From the NCBI GenBank assembly GCA_905221605.1, contig CAJNDS010000665.1, forward strand, positions 44,890-94,555: a DNA stretch of 49,666 nt, written 5' to 3'. Made by a program: the position numbers and the translations under genes. The stretch is from Symbiodinium natans. Taxonomy: Eukaryota > Sar > Dinophyceae > Suessiales > Symbiodiniaceae. The first letter of the stretch is position 1; each line of letters begins with the position of its first letter. The notes under the pieces are model-generated. The model was not told the origin of the DNA, did not search any database, and saw only the letters and a program-made list of their open reading frames with translations. This document shows, piece after piece, positions 46,710-49,666 of this stretch.

Positions 46710-46761
46710 CGATTTGGCCAAATTTTGCCGGGCAGCCTCCGGGCAAAATTTGGCCAAATCG
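46710..46761. repeat. Perfect 20-bp inverted repeat
   Basis: CGATTTGGCCAAATTTTGCC (46,710-46,729) and its exact complement (46,742-46,761) with a 12-bp loop. Each arm also contains the palindrome TTTGGCCAAA. Confidence 0.93.
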
Positions 46762-46791
46762 AGCCGCGCATTTCTCATGGCATACGAAGGC

Positions 46792-48268
46792 AGCAAATTT
46801 TGACCCGCAAAGTTGTTCCTACCCGTTCCCGTTTTGTGTGGTATTTGCATCACTTTTCCCGAGTGCCAAGGGGATCCCGGCAAATTTTGACCGGCAAAGT
46901 TGTTCCTACCCTTTCCCGTTTTGTGTGGTATTTGCAGGACTTTTCCAGGGTGCCAAGGGAATCCCGGCAAATTTTGACCCGCAAAGTTGTTCCTACCCTT
47001 TCCCGTTTTGTGTGGTATTTGCAGGACTTTTCCAGGGTGCCAAGGGAATCCCGGCAAATTTTGACCGGCAAAGTTGTTCCTACCCTTTCCCGTTTTGTGT
47101 GGTATTTGCATCACTTTTCCCGGGTGCCAAGGGGGTCCCGGCAAATTTTGACTCGCAAAGTTGTTCCTACCCGTTCCCGTTTTGTGTGTTATTTGCATCA
47201 CTTTTCCCGAGTGCCAAGGGGATCCCGGCAAATTTTGACCGGCAAAGTTGTTCCTACCCTTTCCCGTTTTGTGTGGTATTTGCAGGACTTTTCCAGGGTG
47301 CCAAGGGAATCCCGGCAAATTTTGACCGGCAAAGTTGTTCCTACCCTTTCCCGTTTTGTGTGGTATTTGCAGGACTTTTCCAGGGTGCCAAGGGATCCCG
47401 GCAAATTTTGACCGGCAAAGTTGTTCCTACCCTTTCCCGTTTTGTGTGGTATTTGCAGGACTTTTCCAGGGTGCCAAGGGAATCCCGGCAAATTTTGACC
47501 GGCAAAGTTGTTCCTACCCGTTCCCGTTTTGTGTGGTATTTGCATCACTTTTCCAGGGTGCCAAGGGGATCCCGGCAAATTTTGACCGGCAAAGTTGTTC
47601 CTACCCTTTCCCGTTTTGTGTGGTATTTGCATCACTTTTCCCGGGTGCCAAGGGGGTCCCGGCAAATTTTGACCCGCAAAGTTGTTCCTACCCGTTCCCG
47701 TTTTGTGTGGCATTTGCATCACTTTTCCCGAGTGCCAAGGGGATCCCGGCAAATTTTGACCGGCAAAGTTGTTCCTACCCTTTCCCGTTTTGTGTGGTAT
47801 TTGCATCACTTTTCTAGGGTGCCAAGGGAATTCCGGCAAATTTTGACCGGCAAAGTTGTTCCTACCCTTTCCCGTTTTGTGTGGTATTTGCAGGACTTTT
47901 CTAGGGTGCCAAGGGAATCCCGGCAAATTTTGACCCGCAAAGTTGTTCCTACCCTTTCCCGTTTTGTGTGGTATTTGCATCACTTTTCCGGGGTGCCAAG
48001 GGAATCCCGGCAAATTTTGACCGGCAAATGTTGTTCCTACCCTTTCCCGTTTTGTGTGGTATTTGCAGGACTTTTCCAGGGTGCCAAGGGGATCCCGGCA
48101 AATTTTGACCGGCAAAGTTGTTCCTACCCTTTCCCGTTTTGTGTGGTATTTGCAGGACTTTTCCAGGGTGCCAAGGGGATCCCGGCAAATTTTGACCGAC
48201 AAAGTTGTTCCTACCCTTTCCCGTTTTGTGTGGTATTTGTATCCGGCAAGTTTTGACCGGCAAAGTTG
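46792..48268 (-). repeat. 87-bp satellite, about 17 copies (right arm of palindrome)
   Basis: Reverse-complement relative of the 88-bp unit: GGCAAATTTTGACCGGCAAA, GTTGTTCCTACCCTTTCCCG, TTTTGTGTGGTATTTGCAGG, ACTTTTCCAGGGTGCCAAGG, GAATCCC. Starts run about every 87 bp from 46,792 to 48,186, with a truncated last copy at 48,243. Two monomer types alternate irregularly (GCAGGACTT and GCATCACTT). Because 87 is a multiple of 3, frames of 519 aa (plus) and 433 aa (minus) remain open. Confidence 0.97.
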
Positions 48269-48299
48269 CTCCTGCCCCAGGCCCTCCTGGGCCCCAAGA

Positions 48300-48665
48300 A
48301 GCAATGAAACATAAGAAACAGATGAAGGATGAAGCAGATGAAGCAGATCATGAAGATGATGAAGATGATGGAGATGATGAAGATGATGAAGATGATGAAG
48401 ATGATGAAGATGATGAAAATGATGGAGATGATGAAGATGATGAAGATGATGAAGATGATGATGAAGCTGATTGGGATCATTGATGTCAAGGATGCACATG
48501 AAACATATTGGAACAACCGTGGAGATGAGAGAGATGATGGGGATGATGAAAAAAGATGATGAAGATGATGAAGATGATGATGATAGATGATGAAGATGAT
48601 GACGATAATGAAGATGATGATGATGATGCGGATGAGGATGAGGATGATGATGATGAAGCTGATTG
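48300..48665 (+). repeat. GAT/GAA trinucleotide repeat
   Basis: Mostly GATGAA and GATGAT words. The first part can be read as MKHKKQMKDEADEADHEDDE followed by Asp/Glu only. Acidic tails exist in real proteins, but both strands are open and nothing upstream supports a gene. Confidence 0.92.
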
Positions 48666-48672
48666 AGGGGGC

Positions 48673-48780
48673 CCTCCCGCAGGAGGAATTAAATAATTTA
48701 AATATGAAGGCCCCGATTTAAATATCAATATTTAATTCGGGGCCTTCATTTTTAAATTATTTAATTCCTCCTGCGGGAGG
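48673..48780. repeat. Near-perfect 108-bp hairpin
   Basis: CCTCCCGCAGGAGGAATTAA … GGCCCCGATTTAAATAT pairs with ATATTTAATTCGGGGCC … AATTCCTCCTGCGGGAGG with one or two mismatches per arm of about 53 bp. Confidence 0.92.
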
Positions 48781-49666
48781 AAGCCCGGCCCCCCCCCCTC
48801 CAGGATTTAAATTATTTAAATTATTTAAGTTATTTAATTACCGGGCCCGATTTACAAAATTTAAATATGAAGCTCCCGAATTAAATATTCATATTTAAAT
48901 CGTGGCCTTCATATTTAAATTATTTAAATCGGGCCCGGGAATTAAATAATTTAAATAATTTAAATAATTTAAATAATTTAAATAATTTAAATCCTGGAGG
49001 GGGGGGGGGCGGGCCTCCTCCCCCAGGAGGAATTAAATAATTTAAATATGAAGGCCTCGATTTAAATATGAATATTTAATTCGGTGCCTTCATATTTAAA
49101 TTATTTAATTCCTCCTGCAAAAGGAGGCCCGGCCCCCCGCCCCCCTCCCGGATTTAAATTATTTAAATTATTTAAATTATTTAAATTAGTTAAATTATTT
49201 AATTCCCGGGCCCGAATTAAATAATTTAAATATGAAGCTCCCGAATTAAATATTCATATTTAAACCGTGGCCTTCATATTTAAATTATTTAAATCGGGCC
49301 CGGGAATTAAATAATTTAAATAATTTAAATCCTGGAGGGGGGGGGGCCTCCTCCCCCAGGAGGAATTAAATAATTTAAATATGAAGGCCTCGATTTAAAT
49401 ATGAATATTTAATTCGGGGCCTTCATATTTAAATTATTTAATTTAATTCCTCCTGCAAAAGGAGGCCCGGCCCCCCCCCCCTCCCGGATTTAAATTATTT
49501 AAATTATTTAAATTATTTAAAATTATTTAAATTATTTAATTCCCGGGCCCGATTTAAATAATTTAAATATGAAGGCCACGATTTAAATATGAATATTTAA
49601 TTCGGGAGCTTCATATTTAAATTATTTAAATCGGGCCCGGGAATTAAATAATTTAAATAATTAAAA
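48781..49666. repeat. AT-rich palindromic array, period about 333-344 bp, continues off the edge
   Basis: The word AGGAGGAATTAAATAATTTA recurs at 48,681, 49,025 and 49,358. Each period holds two hairpins: one capped by CCTCC…GGAGG, the other by CGGGCCCG…CGGGCCCG (for example 48,841-48,939), joined by (AATTATTTA)n runs and G- or C-runs. No coding capacity. The array is cut by the window end. Confidence 0.95.

Noticed and set aside
46697-48256. 519-aa and 433-aa open frames as real proteins
   Set aside because: They are translations of the 87-bp satellite, open on both strands, and follow the monomer length of 29 codons.
48205-48483. Acidic (Asp/Glu) protein tail
   Set aside because: It lies in a GAT/GAA microsatellite, with no upstream domain and other frames equally open.

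Overview
The window reads as nuclear DNA of a dinoflagellate or close algal relative. This is inferred from three things. (1) Short GC-rich exon-like blocks encode pentatricopeptide (PPR) units of the type I know from dinoflagellate gene sets (pattern A-C-E-x-G…W-x-x-A-L-x-L-L). (2) Most of these blocks begin right after an AG|G acceptor, the form described for dinoflagellate introns. (3) TTTAGGG-type telomere-like repeats are scattered in both orientations through the first 39.7 kb. No complete gene, tRNA, rRNA, trans-splice leader, reverse transcriptase or CRISPR array could be supported. Most long open frames are repeat translations.

Layout. Bases 1-27,000 hold about twenty small plus-strand exons, most of them single PPR-like repeats (for example near 1.3, 5.2, 7.0, 9.5, 13.0, 18.7, 19.3, 21.8, 23.1, 24.2, 24.8, 25.4 and 26.4 kb). 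They are separated by roughly 0.5-2.5 kb. A block is typically preceded by a C-rich (CCCTAAA) array and followed by a G-rich (TTTAGGG) array, so each presumed intron starts with the G-rich strand and ends with the C-rich strand. An unrelated two-exon gene piece with a 44-nt intron lies at 23.5-23.9 kb, and protein-like open frames on the minus strand lie at 25.6-27.0 kb. Bases 27-38 kb carry other exon-like blocks. The clearest are homologous Cys-rich modules (C-x3/4-D-W-x2-C-x2-[YF]-E-x2-C) at 32.6, 34.1 and 35.5 kb, plus a His-rich block at 30.2 kb.

From about 39.7 kb telomere-like repeats stop abruptly and satellite DNA takes over. There is an inverted tandem of about 100-bp units (39.5-40.35 kb), a 47-bp tandem (40.37-40.94 kb), and a purine/pyrimidine-rich higher-order repeat (41.16-45.32 kb). 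Next comes a giant palindrome of an 88-bp satellite (45.33-46.46 kb, 13 copies) facing an 87-bp relative in opposite orientation (46.79-48.27 kb, about 17 copies). A GAT/GAA microsatellite follows, and then an AT-rich palindromic array that runs off the right edge.

Working view: one or more large plus-strand genes, with a PPR protein (normally an organelle RNA-binding protein) in the left half and a Cys-module protein in the right half, interrupted by introns whose ends are built from inverted telomere-like arrays. All exon limits are read by eye and need transcript evidence.
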